A stretch of DNA of 64,000 bases from Litoditis marina (taxonomy: Eukaryota > Nematoda > Chromadorea > Rhabditida > Rhabditidae). Below the pieces are notes generated by a model. That model ran no database searches, was not told where the DNA came from, and saw only the letters and a list, made by a program, of their open reading frames with translations. Location of the stretch: positions 7,290,579-7,354,578 of the forward strand of contig OZ038436.1 in NCBI GenBank assembly GCA_964036275.1, given 5' to 3'. A program made the position numbers and the translations under genes. This document shows positions 1 to 11,065 of the stretch, piece after piece. Positions within the stretch are counted from its first letter, which is position 1. The number at the start of each line of letters is the position of its first letter.

Positions 1-117
1 AGTGGCAACTGGTTATTTTCTGATGGCTCGTTTAACTGGCCTGGAAACTATGTCCTGGCATTATCCTATAGTACCTTACCTATCAAATGTACAAACATTA
101 ACTCACTTGTGGAATAG
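1..117 (+). CDS. Possible 3' end of an unknown gene (partial)
   Basis: From base 1 the first frame is open for 38 codons and stops at TAG 115-117. The peptide contains WLFSDGSFNWPGNY, then one Cys, and looks protein-like (aromatic and Gly-rich, vaguely lectin-like), but I do not recognise the family. A run this short could be open by chance. If real, it is the tail of a gene lying mostly left of the window. Confidence 0.3.
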   Translation, partial: SGNWLFSDGSFNWPGNYVLALSYSTLPIKCTNINSLVE

Positions 118-1463
118 TTGCTTATAGCCTCATTGGGTGGAGAGTAGAAAAACCGTGTACCGTGTGTACCTTGTAACCGCGCCCGACCCAGCCGAAAGTC
201 CAGCTACAATTCGCGTCTGAAACACACATGAAACAAAACAGAATCTTGAAAACATTAACAATGAAAAAGAGCTAAATTTAACGTTTACGGACTAGTCCTC
301 GCGTTGCGTGTGGTAACTCATTCCCAGTTCAAAAATTGCTCGAATCACCTTAAAACTTACAAATAGATGTGGTAACTAGGTTAGATTTCTTATATTATAG
401 AGACTGTATAGAACTTCAAGAACGAAAAACACTTTGAAATAAGAAAGATGGATCATATTCTGTTAGAATTATCTTAACAATTTCTTGTTTTCTCTCAAAT
501 ACGTGACGACTAGACCAATTTTTTGAATGTATTTTTTGTTAATTCAGTAACGAGCAGTAAACTTTACGAAGTGTGAGTTCATTCTAAAACCCAGTTTTGG
601 CTTATTTTGTAATAAAACAGGGGAGACGAGCTGTCCAAACACGCGACGCGCGGGAACGACTTGTCGTGCAATAAATTTTCATGTTTTTCACATTCTAAGA
701 GGGCTGAATTACTATTAAGGAACAAAGTTGTTGACAGATCGAAAAATTTTAATTAATAGAACCAAAGAAAACAGGTTTAAAACTTAAAATATCAATGGAA
801 AACGTATTCGCAAGTGAATTGCACAGTGTGTACACACTTCTCAACAACGAATAGACTAAGAAAATGAATATAAATACACATAAACTGAAATTATAATCAA
901 AATGACATTAAAATTGAAAATTTTCTAAAATTCACAAATTGAAGGACTATATTGCGGCAGAGCAACCAATTAGCAGGCGGGCGCACTTTGGCTGGCCGAA
1001 TCGTAGCCGATTCGCCACGACACCTCACGACGCGACACGAAATAACACGACGAGCCGATCTCACCCGGATCGGGCCGAATCGGCCCGCGACTTTTCACCT
1101 GAGTTAGAAATAGAAATTTCAGTCAAAAGGTCTGTACCGACATCAACCTACTTTTGAATGCGCGATCTCTCTTTTTTTCCCCAAATTTCAATGAACAAGG
1201 CTCTGACATGTTTAGTATTAATTTTTTTCGATGAGTCAAATCTGATCTGAATGCCTCGTGAATCTGTTTCTGAACAGAATACTGTGTCTCGTGCACGCAT
1301 TTGCCTCGCGGGAAGTAGAAAATTATTCTAATGTGAAGTACTCATACTGAGGTTCGCACATGTACTTTCGTACACTATTTTGCAATAAATACAGTGACAA
1401 CATGTTGCCATGAAGAAACAACGTTTGCGCTGCGTTTGTCTTTCGCAATATTCCTAATTTCAG
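118..1463. other. Non-genic stretch with a GC-rich patch
   Basis: No exon recognised. About 955-1110 is a GC-rich patch with short inverted words (CGGGCCGAATCGGCCCG). Around 1340-1463 the sequence is homologous to intron 4 of the DOMON-like gene at 8600-8748, so the duplicated unit starts somewhere here, but the expected exon 4 was not found. Confidence 0.5.
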
Positions 1464-1562
1464 ATAATTCGTGAGGGACTCATAAAAAACAACGGACGAG
1501 TTGGCAAACATTCCAGCGAACCGATTTCGCTAACAGTGTGCCCTGAGAAATGTAGAAATTGA
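1464..1562 (+). pseudogene. Orphan last exon of a DOMON-like secreted protein gene
   Basis: After TTTCAG the exon reads IIREGLIKNNGRVGKH, then VCPEKCRN and a stop. It has the same 99-bp length as exon 5 of the intact copy at 8749-8847 and differs by only a few residues, including the Gly-Arg-x-Gly-Lys-His core and the CPxxC end. The following 150 bases also match the downstream flank of that copy (AGAAACGTGGTTTCTCT). Exons 1-4 are not recognisable upstream, where exon 4 would be expected within about 450 bp. It is best read as the 3' remnant of an older tandem copy, though a rearranged gene with distant 5' exons is possible. Confidence 0.65.
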
Positions 1563-2391
1563 TGATATTTCGATGTCTCGGAATGAATTTCGGAGTGATG
1601 TTTTAAGTTTTCAAAATATCCCATATCTACACGCGGTGTACAGAGTATTATTCGATGATATTACTCTTTACTAAAAAAGGCGAGAAAATATACAGAAACG
1701 TGGTTTCTCTAGTAATTCAAGATTTCAAGTTTTGATCACATCACACTGTTGCAAAGTGGTGCTCTTTGACAGTTTTCCAAATTTCAATGTCTCTTCGCCA
1801 CGAAATAGGAACAGGGCAAACACGGTCTCTTTTGCTCCTTTCAATTGTATGAAATCGAGTTCAAAGAATGGGCGACGCAAGTAAATAATAAGAATGGAAA
1901 ATGCATGTATTATGAGTTACTCAGAAAGCTGTATAACAAGTCACATCTTACTCGTGTTTTCAGTCAAATAACGAAGTTATTATGTTCATTGCCACGAATT
2001 AACGAAGCAAGGCAGAGGTAACGCAAAAATTGTAAGAAAAGCACACGTGCAATCGAGACTCACCTTGTAACCGTGTGGGTTGTAGTGACCAAATACGAGT
2101 GCTGCTTCATAAATTGACAGTTGTATGCTATATAGGATTCATACAGATGATTTGTGGAAAACAGGCTACAAAAAATGATTTTCTGAAAGTTTATACGATA
2201 GATTGGTTATGCGTGTAGTTAATATTGAACAACTACTCATTTTGAACTGGCAGGCTAGGAGGCAGAGCAGAATGTACCGTGGCAGAAAAAGAACTGTCTT
2301 GGCATAACGGAATGCGAGAGGACGGAACAATCGAATAACAATAATATTCATAAAAATCAAGAATACAGAGAAAGAATTCGGCGGTAGAATT

Positions 2392-2630
2392 CCGAAAACA
2401 ATGATAAAATGATCGAATTTGTGTTGTGGTGATCATGTCAACGGGAATAAGTACCGAACAATCGTTTTTGCTAGCTTTAAAAATCATTTGGAGTGATTTC
2501 AACCATTGTTTTCATGGTCTCGAGCATTAGTTGTGTACTATTTGATCATGGCATTTCCAAACTTTAGATTTGACCATGGCAAACCCAAAAATGTGGGCGG
2601 GGCTTCAACATTTTGGGTTTAGAATAGAAT
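2392..2630. repeat. Dispersed repeat, copy 1 (second copy 36470-36740)
   Basis: Shares long near-identical stretches with 36470-36740, including GATCGAATTTGT, TTTGGAGTGATTTCAACC and the CCATGGCAAACCCAAA block. Both copies end near the GGGCGGGGCTTCAA word. No coding potential seen. Confidence 0.75.
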
Positions 2631-2770
2631 AGAATGTTTATTCGCGATTGAACACGTGTCTTTCCACATTGGTATATGTGGCACTCCAATTACGAGAAAA
2701 TGGAGATATGGAAGATAAAATAGAATGTAGTGTATAGTTTACTCTGTTACGCGCTCATTATATAATGTGC
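2626..2770. repeat. AGAATAGAAT-headed dispersed repeat
   Basis: Begins with tandem AGAATAGAAT, then TTTATTCGCGATT, an ACACGTG word, TTTCCACAT and TGTGGCACTCCAA. Related copies lie at 46452-46590 and 48246-48330. Probably a short non-autonomous transposon. Confidence 0.65.
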
Positions 2771-2844
2771 ACTTTTGCAGTAACTCCATTTTGCCATGGT
2801 CAAAATTTTCTCAGAGGGTCGCGGGCTTGCTCGACCCAAACCGC

Positions 2845-3060
2845 TTGGTATGATCGGATAGTCGTGACACACGGCCAAAATTTCAAGCAACTTCGAGCGC
2901 GGCGGGAATTCGGAAAATATTGAAAAACACAGCACAAATTTTGCATACAGGGAATTGGCAAATGGTGTTCTGGGTACTTATGCAATAGGTGACATATAGC
3001 ATATGTTACTAAACTACTCTCATTTTTAGTGTTGGCGTGACCCTTGGTACTTAACCAAAA
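2845..3060. repeat. Dispersed repeat shared with 57120-57310
   Basis: Contains GAGCGCGGCGGGAATT followed by AAAATATTGAAAAACAC, and ends near GTTGGCGTGACCCTTGG. Both copies share these blocks in the same order and orientation. Confidence 0.7.
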
Positions 3061-3127
3061 TCAGAGGTAAAATTTACTATTTTACGAAACCCAGAGGTAG
3101 ATCACCTGACAATGATCGAACAAAGAT

Positions 3128-3325
3128 ATAGTGAGTGCTAAATTCATACATTTCTGTCTCTCGTTGAAATCGAGGCTTTGAGCTGAAGTTTCATAGCAGT
3201 GCGCTAACCAATGCCATATGAGAGTATATAACCGGCAAGTTTCGGCATCAGAAACATGTGTGCGTACACAGCGAAAAGGAGATATACATTACCCTCCTGC
3301 CTTTCTTTTGGCGACAACTATACGA
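3128..3325 (-). mobile_element. tRNA-derived SINE-like element, diverged copy
   Basis: Reverse-strand copy of the family described at 52388. It keeps the CTGTCTCTCG end, a degraded GCGCTAACCA region and the GTGTGCGTACACAGCG tail segment. Confidence 0.6.
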
Positions 3326-4370
3326 CAGGTTGCAGTTGATATTCCAACTGTTCATTTGACTAAATATTTCAATATGTGCATTGAACAGGTAACAGTTTCC
3401 AATAACTTTGCTGAATGAGTTGTTGCTCACGTTCAAGCAAGAAAGATAACGGTTGAATTTATAATTTTCGCGTGAGTTTCATATTAGAAATTACAGAGAC
3501 ATACGAAACAAATAATCATTTAGTTTTCTATTCCAACTGTTTCAATCTGTATTCAGTGCCTGTTGACAACGCTGTTTCCGAATATGAAATCTCCACAAAA
3601 TTTGCGAGATATCGAAAACGAGACATGGTGAATACTAATCATAAACTGGCACATCGCATATCTACACGTGTACAAAATAATACCAAAATTTATAAACTGA
3701 GTCACTGAGTGAATCAAAATAAACTGATAAGCTCAGATTAGTTCGAATGAAGAAGGAAATATTATTTTTGCCTCTACAGAGCTGAAATCTTGATACCTTT
3801 GTTCTGAAAATCGTCGGAGAGGACAGTAATCAGAATTGTTCGATTGGACAGGTTACATTGACGACGTTATTTTGAGAACAACAAAAACACCTCACTACAA
3901 TGAAAACAATATATGAGAAAGAAGAAGAAAGAAGTGTCGTGTAATTTTTTTGAATCTTATAGGGACGACAAATTAGCATGCTTATCATTTTGGGGGCAAA
4001 GTTCCGTGACACCAAACATATCGGAAACATACCTTGTTATGAGTGAGTAAAGATAGACCAAACATATAACTATCCGTTGACTGACAGTGGTAAGGCGTGA
4101 CTGCATGAAAAATATATGCGTTTTACACAGAATGTACGTGTAGCGAAAAATGTGCCTTGGGTAACAGCTTGATTTTGTCTGAGAAAGCACCTCAGCTGTC
4201 GCAACAATAGTTCGCAACAACATTTTGCAACAAAACGACGCTCATAAACCACAGAATTCACTCATACTAAGGTGCAAAGTCGAATTTTCAAGTTTCGGTT
4301 CTCGAAGTGACAAGGTACCAGTTGGTTACGAGCCGAATCGCCTAGCATTGACAATATAGATGAGTGTACT

Positions 4371-4545
4371 GTAGTCGTCGCAAACAGAAAGGCGTGAGGC
4401 TTCTGTATATCTCACTTTCCGCTGTGTACGCACACACGTCTTCGATTCCAAAGCCTATGTGCACTAATAGTGCAGCATTCTGCTACGAATCTTTTGCTCG
4501 CAGGTTCGATTCCGGTGAGAGACTGAAATTTATATATTTTTGGCC
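4371..4545 (+). mobile_element. tRNA-derived SINE-like element
   Basis: Reads CACTTTCCGCTGTGTACGCA, then a partly lost A box, CTACGAATCTTTTGCTCGC, and a good B box GGTTCGATTCC followed by GGTGAGAGAC. Same architecture as the copies at 52388, 58970 and 60319. Confidence 0.7.
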
Positions 4546-5604
4546 CCCACTATATGATTTCCACGCATCTGGTGCTCTTCCTAGGCGAATGTAACATCTA
4601 AGTTGGTTCAATTCATATTTCCCAAAGTGCCGTCACTCGGTTGTCTCATCTTTCTCTTCACCTCAATGTGGAATTACATTCTGTGTAGAGAATACTTTTT
4701 CTCAAAAGAATCAGGTTTGTCAGGGTTTATGTTCGTTTTGAGGTTGTGCTCTCTCTCTCTTTTTGAACTGGTTCAAATACGTCTGAGCTAAGTTCCGGTT
4801 GTATCGAGTTGGTTGTTTCTCAAAAATAACAGTGTTTTTATTAATAGTGTTTACTTTTATATCAATACTGATATTGTTCATCATCTTTGAGTAAATGCAA
4901 TGCTAAAATCAACAACTGCTGATTGTGTATTCAATGGTAGCTCCAGAAACGCAGTTCCGGAAGATTGAAGTTTCAATAATTCCAAGAGACATCGAAAGGA
5001 AAGATGGTGAATACTAAGCAGAAACCGGTATATTGGTAGACACGTGTGAAAAGTTAAACTCGTCGAGTTGTTGCTTTTGATCGAACATTTTGCTGAGAGA
5101 ATAAACAAAATTTTCTATAACCCATGTATATAATATTTAGTTGAAAACAGTATATTTTGGGTGAACTTCATGGTTTAGTTCTGAAGTATTGTAACAAAGT
5201 GCAACTATGAACACACATGAATGGTGTGAAGAACTATTGTATCGCAAAAACACACGATGATTTACAAATTATGCTTTCAAACCAATGTAATATTTAAACA
5301 AAACAAAAAGTGAAACACTTCGAGTTTTTTACCTTGATCGGAAAACCGCCGGAAGAATGGAAAAACTCATGAGGGTTCGAGAATAAGGCTATGAAATCAT
5401 TGTAATGTGAGTTAAAAACGATTGTGGTGTAAGTATTAGAAACATTGAAAGAAACGGCATTTCTTAACGGATCTGATCTTGAAATCTTAAATTTGAATCT
5501 TTGCATCATTTGTTTGGTCTAAGAAGTAATGTCTCAAAGTTTGAAACTATAATTTCGTCATGTTTCACACTGTCTCACATTTTCAACTTGGCCTCTCTCT
5601 CTCC

Positions 5605-6177
5605 TTTTAAAGGCAGATATCCACGCCAGCATGCAAATTGAAAATACAGTGAATCGCCTATAAATGACTCATTTTTATTGGTTTTGAATATATATAGTAG
5701 GAAGAAAAACAATATCTCAAGTTTTACAGTAAATTTGTTGGCGAATGTTCGAATTTCTCGATCTGCAGGTTCGCGGTAGTACCGCGCAGTCGTGCGGTAC
5801 ACCCGCAGACGTGTAACCTGTTGGGCCGCGGCTGTGTTTGCCACCGTTTTAAATAAATGTTGCTTAAATTATTTTTTTGTTCGTAACTCTTTTTCTATAC
5901 TTATTTAAAATTCCAAACAGTGTAATAAACATCCAAGAAACCCAAATACACTGATTAAGACAGCCCGCAAGTCCGCAACCTAAAATCGCATTACGGTAGG
6001 TGCGCATATACGCAGAGGTACCGCCCAATTTCCGATGAAACCCGATGAAGTTAAAAAAAATTCCATGATTTAGTTTTAATGGTCCTTTTCCACACTTGTT
6101 TTCTGGTAGTAACTACCCAAGTAGAATTGGAAAAAAAAAATTTCGATGCTGGCGTGGATATCTGCCTTTAATTGTGG
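5605..6177. mobile_element. TTAA-flanked inverted-repeat DNA element
   Basis: Perfect terminal inverted repeats AAAGGCAGATATCCACGCC at 5609 and GGCGTGGATATCTGCCTTT at 6154, continuing to ATGCTGGC on the inner side. TTAA stands at both outer ends, as left by TTAA-targeting (piggyBac-type) transposition. The 570-bp body has no transposase-like ORF, so it is a non-autonomous element. The class is inferred from the ends only. Confidence 0.75.
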
Positions 6178-6345
6178 CTGTTTCTTGTTTCGTTTCCCGC
6201 AGAACAAATCATAATATTAAGGTGAATGTTTTAAGCCAGGTGTACATCTTTCAAACGTTTCATCATGTCAATTGAAGGGAGTGGCATGGGTGTTCATGCA
6301 GTCTCGGAATATCTAATTTCATTCACTTTCTCTAACATTTTTCTA

Positions 6346-6375
6346 AACCGACCAATCATAAACCTACACATCGCC
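6346..6375 (+). promoter_or_regulatory. Conserved upstream block of the DOMON-like genes, copy 1
   Basis: ACCGACCAATCATAAACC followed by TACACATCGCC. The same block stands before the copy at 11066 (10697-10720) and, on the other strand, before the copy at 61776 (62678-62706). In all three it is followed by a pyrimidine-rich tract and then the start exon. CCAAT-like core; a promoter role is inferred. Confidence 0.55.
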
Positions 6376-6903
6376 TTACAACCATTTAAAAGACAGTCGA
6401 AAACACAACTTTCATACGTGTGACACAAAAAGTTCGTTTTCAATCTCTGCTTATCCAGAATGTTCCTTAAATACTCTTTGTAGTCTCTAATCCCTACCCT
6501 TTCTCTCTCTCACCCTCCTCTTTCTCGCGCTCTCTTTCTTTCACGCTCTTCTACTCACTCTCTTTCTTCATTCCTCCCATTCTCTTGTTTTCTTTCCCTG
6601 TGACATGTCTAGATCAGAGCCAACAGTTTCTCACCCCTTTCTGTCCAAACGAATTGTTGACTGTCCACTCAGACGTTCGATCTCAACCACCGCCAAACCG
6701 AGATAGTCATTCAACTCGGGGATCAATTGGTAGTAGAATGTCCACAATTGGAGCTTATCCTGATGCTTCTCGGTCGAGTGGGCATAGTGACCCAAATTTA
6801 GTCAGCCTGATAGCCAATCAGGCATGTCACTGGGTAACGTCTGTGAGGCAGACCAGTTTAGTCTGCCATTTTTCTACCATCTATACTATACCGACTATTT
6901 CAG

Positions 6904-8847
6904 ATGTTCCGTCTCTTGGTTGCTTCTTGTCTCGTGGCCTCTATCGTGGCCCGTCTATCCGATTGTTACTACTCCGACGACGACCTTAGTCTTAGTTGGA
7001 ATGTGAGTAACCCTCTATTTAACCATGGCGTTTACAGTTGCACTAGTGTAAATAATGGTAGTAATCACATAGTGTATAGTGTCCACGGATATGAACAATA
7101 ACTGCACGACAGCTCTTCAGCTGTGTGCTACTCAACTCATGACAGTACATAAATAACACCATAAACCGTAGAAAGACTGTCCGTAGAGTGCGTAAAGCTA
7201 GACTAATGTGAGCTTCGTCACAAGCTGATGGGAACTCCCAGATAGATACCGGGGATTGAACTGGTCTGTGGAGCGACAGCCAAACGTTGACTATTCCACC
7301 ACGCGAGCCATGAATTCTGAACTACGAGAAAAAGAAAATGTATTCTCAGATGACGAACAACAACGACCTAGTCATCGACCTTGCGAGATATAACTTCGAT
7401 ATCACCAACAAATACACAGGCCTAGCCTTTGGAGAGAGTAAGGTAAGATGACAACCAACAAGATAGCAAATACTGAAAAACAGCTTATATTCGTGGCTCG
7501 CGCTAAATATTCTGCCTTTTGAAAAACTTCCAATTTTGTGGAGTCTGGGTGTAGCAAGAAGTCAAGGTGTATGGGTTTGAACGAGTAAAGTTATGGTTTC
7601 ACCTGCATCTACTGCGTCTCCTTGATCTGCTTATCATTTAATGTTGTTCTGAAAAGTGATATCATCGTGCAAGCAATGCAAATTCCGCTATCGCAGTCGC
7701 GGAAATGAACTTGGAACTGTGATGAAATGAAAAAAATCGAATAACCAAGCATTAACCTGAACAACCGCACACCTGTAAAAAACATGTAAAAAAAGTTTGT
7801 TTGCAGAAGGATCTGGAACTGATGTTGGTGGTGAATGACCAGCAAGGAACCAGATTTGCCACCGGTCACTATTTCACCGAAGAACAGTACACCACATCGT
7901 ACGGACTCATCACCATGGACAACACACCCTACGTGACACCACAGCTCGTCTCTAAGGAAGGTGCGTTTCACGAAAGAAACTGAACACAGCTCACTTCCGT
8001 GGCTCGCGGTGGAAAATTGAAATTTTTTAAAAGTGCACGCGCGTTGCCAGTAACTTCAGTTTTCATTAAACAAAGTTCGACGAAGTAAATAAAATTGAAC
8101 TACTCGAGCAAAAACACAGTGTTTCGTAACAACGAGATCCAACTGCAAACACCTCGGAGTAAGATTCTCAACATCTACTTGTTCTTACCTCGAACTACCA
8201 GGTTGACAGCAATCAAGTGACGAGAATTTCTAGGTTCTCTACATGTCGCATTTTCCCGTCCTCTTGAGTCCACAGGACCTCACCGCAAGAATCTCGGAGG
8301 CTGCACCGTTTGGAATGTGGGTTTTATGACGTTCGTGAAATTTTAGAAAACTGTTTTCAAGCATTATTTGCAATTTCAATAGTAGAACACTAGATCAAGT
8401 CCACATGAAGCCTCCGGCACGAACAACGGCCAACTGACGCGTAACTCGCGTGAAACCACCAGAACCAAAACTAGAAATACTGGTGACACAATCCATGTTT
8501 GTGAGAGCTAGAAAAATAAAAGAGTGAAAACCACATTCGCCTCAGACTGTGATTGAAATTATTTGTGATGTGCCATTTCAAAAATTTCCGAAGTGGAAGA
8601 CTATTTAGGAAGGGTTGAGTTGTGATATGTTCATACAGGTTTCCGCATCTGTCGTTATGTACACTATTTCACAATGATTACAGTGACGACATGTTGCATC
8701 GGATGAATAGCATTCGTCTCGCGTCTCACGAAATTTTTCCGATTTCAGATAATTCGTGAGGGAGCCATGAAAGAAGATGGACGAATCGGCAAACATTCTA
8801 GCGAACCGGTTTCGCTAACAGTGTGCCCCGAGTCATGCCGGCAATAA
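6904..8847 (+). CDS. Small secreted DOMON-like domain protein (intact copy)
   Basis: Five exons join in phase: 6904-7002, 7350-7442, 7807-7960, 8234-8316, 8749-8847, giving 175 aa. An acceptor (ACTATTTCAG) touches the ATG, so the message is probably trans-spliced. Residues 1-17 form a signal peptide (MFRLLVASCLVASIVA). The body has the marks of small nematode DOMON proteins: ITNKYTGLAFGESK, then LMLVVNDQQGTRFATGH, MDNTPYVTP, a FSRPLESTG strand, and GRIGKH near the end. Four Cys (SDCYY, GGCTVW, CPESC) suggest disulphides in an extracellular protein. DOMON domains bind haem or sugars in other proteins; no ligand residue can be assigned here. Neighbouring copies at 1464 and 11066 show tandem duplication. 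Family call is by motif order, not by a profile search. Confidence 0.78.
7205..7320 (-). repeat. tRNA-like sequence in intron 1 of the DOMON-like gene
   Basis: On the reverse strand it reads TGGCTCGCGTGGTGGAATAG (A-box-like) and GTTCAATCCCCGG (B-box-like). The matching place in the broken copy (11310-11400) holds a diverged version, so it was present before the duplication. It is not a foldable tRNA by eye. Confidence 0.5.
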
Positions 8848-10170
8848 TGAATTTGCAGTGTTTTGAAATGAATTTTAATGCAGTGTTTTAATAGTTTGAC
8901 ATTCCAATATCATGCCGCATACCTTCACGTGTGTACAAAATAAGGTTCAACAATGTTGTCCTTTACCAAACAGTGGCGAGAATACTTGCAGAAACGTGGT
9001 TTCTCTCAATCGTCTGAAATCCAGTTCAGAATTTGCGATGCTAGAAATTTATGAAAATGGAACAGTCGTGTAATCTGTTATGAGTAGAAGGTCTTCGAGC
9101 TTCAACGAACATTGATATACTAATAATAATAATATAAAGTTCATTCGCATATGATTCCTGACATGAAAAGAAACAGAGTAGATATATATCAACATATATT
9201 TATGACGAATACGAATTCTTAGGGGTTGCGGGTTAAAGACGCAGTCCACTTAATAAGGAGCGTTTGGATAGAACATGGAAAAAACTTATTGATTCACAGG
9301 GTATGTATATAACACATAATGTGAAGGCATAACCGTACAAAACTACACAACAAATATAAACCTTATTTGGATTGAGCAAACTCCTAGTTTATCCATCACA
9401 AATCTCATTCAACTAGGAGTTTCGGGCATTCACAGTTAATTTATATGCCAAAATGGTGCCCTCGTCAGTAGAATGACCTGTCACAGTCGACTACTAAAGA
9501 CCATTTTAAGTAACATGTAATAGAAGGATGATAACAATAATTGTCGAGAAGAGAAAGAAAGAGAGGAGCAGTCCTATTCCTGTGTAAATGATGATCGAGT
9601 ACGATATACACGTGTCCCTTGAAATATGTATACATAAAATGTACGTGGTGTGTGTACCGTACTACGGAAAAAGAGAGGGTAGAGTAGGAAGGGTCGTGTG
9701 GATATTTTTTGTGTGCCACCAAGTACGTCTGAGAAAGGTTGTCGAGTATGGTGAATAATTGTGTTGTGTTTATAGTGTTCTTGTTTGTGTTTTTTTTTGT
9801 GTATGTTTTAAAACTATTTGTCGGGTATGTGTTGGAATAGAAGTTAGTGGAGGGTGAGTAGCATGAGCATCGCAAGTAGCCCGATCTTGAGAACTGGAAG
9901 ATGTTTTCGCAACAATTGTTTTGTTCATCGTCCGTTATTTGGAACATCCAGTGGCCATGTACGTTACATAAGCCTACAAAATCGGCCACAGAGTCAATTT
10001 TATTGAAAAGGGTGCTGGGTATATTTTAAGAACTGGCTCTTACTTTTTCCATATGTTCACTACTTTTACATTGATTTGTGATATTTATTGTCAGTTTGAG
10101 TTTTTTGCAGCTGGAGTGGTTATCCGGAACTGTTCGTGCTTTCACAATATACATGTTTTCTCATCATATT
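8848..10170. other. Downstream flank with a small hairpin
   Basis: 8848-9030 is homologous to the flank of the orphan exon at 1563-1730. A 12-bp perfect stem AAACTCCTAGTT / AACTAGGAGTTT (9378-9389, 9411-9422) closes a 21-base loop. The 174-codon open frame on the minus strand at 9465-9989 shows no family motif and is treated as chance. Confidence 0.45.
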
Positions 10171-10171
10171 C

Positions 10172-10384
10172 GGGTAATCGTCTAGGTGGCAGTCTTTAGG
10201 TTCAGGCTCGGTCGGCATGTGTCTAGCTGGCGGTCGGTAATACACCAGTAAGTGTCGTCGAACTGCGGTTACTTTTACCGACCGTCAGTTAGACATATAT
10301 TAAACTGTACTTTTGTTGCCGACCGCCAGTTGGACATGGTCCGACCGAGCCTGAACCTAACGACCGCTAGTTAGATGATTACCC
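10172..10384. repeat. 213-bp foldback element
   Basis: Ends GGGTAATCGTCTAG and CTAGTTAGATGATTACCC are inverted. Inside, AGGTTCAGGCTCGGTCGG (10199) pairs with CCGACCGAGCCTGAACCT (10341), and GGCGGTCGG-type words pair with CCGACCGCC. The whole unit could fold into one long hairpin. Probably a foldback MITE, inserted upstream of the broken DOMON-like copy. Confidence 0.75.
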
Positions 10385-10696
10385 TTATTTGATATCTTCG
10401 TCGTGTTTGAGCGTTCGTTACAGAAGTACTACAGATCGATGGAAAAAATCGTATAGTTTTCCAACATTTCAACATATTTGTTATGTATTCAGTGGCGGTT
10501 TCGACGACGCAGTTTTGGAATATCTAAGTTCCACTAGTTTTCTGAGACGTCAGATACATGGTGAATACTAATCACGTGTTGACACATCGCCTATCTTCCT
10601 AACGTTTTATCATGTCTATCAATTGAAATGTGTGGCAGTGGTGTCCGCACAACCGGAATTTCTAATCTCACTTGTTCTTCCAAACATGTTTTCAAA

Positions 10697-10720
10697 CGGA
10701 CCAATCACAAACGGACACAA
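10697..10720 (+). promoter_or_regulatory. Conserved upstream block of the DOMON-like genes, copy 2
   Basis: CGGACCAATCACAAACGGAC, matching the blocks at 6346 and 62678. A CT-rich tract follows (10825-10870) and the start exon begins at 11066. Confidence 0.55.
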
Positions 10721-11065
10721 TGTCTCCTAACTACTCAAAAGACGGTCGGAAACACAATTTTCATACGCGGTCGCAAAACACCTTCGCTTCTAAGTGTTTC
10801 CATTTGGATATATTTTTCGTTTCCGCTTTTTTCCCTCTTTCTCCTACTCTCTCTTTTCCCTTCTCAATCGCTAGTGTCATCCGTAACAGTGTTCATATCA
10901 AAACGCTTAATACACATTTTCTCACCGCGTCCCCATCCGACCAAATTGTTAGATACCCTTGGTTTAAGAAAAACTACCAATAACATACTACAACATGCCG
11001 AGCCGAGGAACAAATAGCGGCATTTGAAAACTACATGTTCTGTTTTGTTCCCTTATTTTTTCTAG

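Noticed and set aside
9465..9989. Longest single ORF of the window (174 codons, minus strand)
   Set aside because: No family motif, odd composition rich in His, Tyr and Asn, no splice or SL acceptor at its start, and it lies in a noncoding flank; likely chance.
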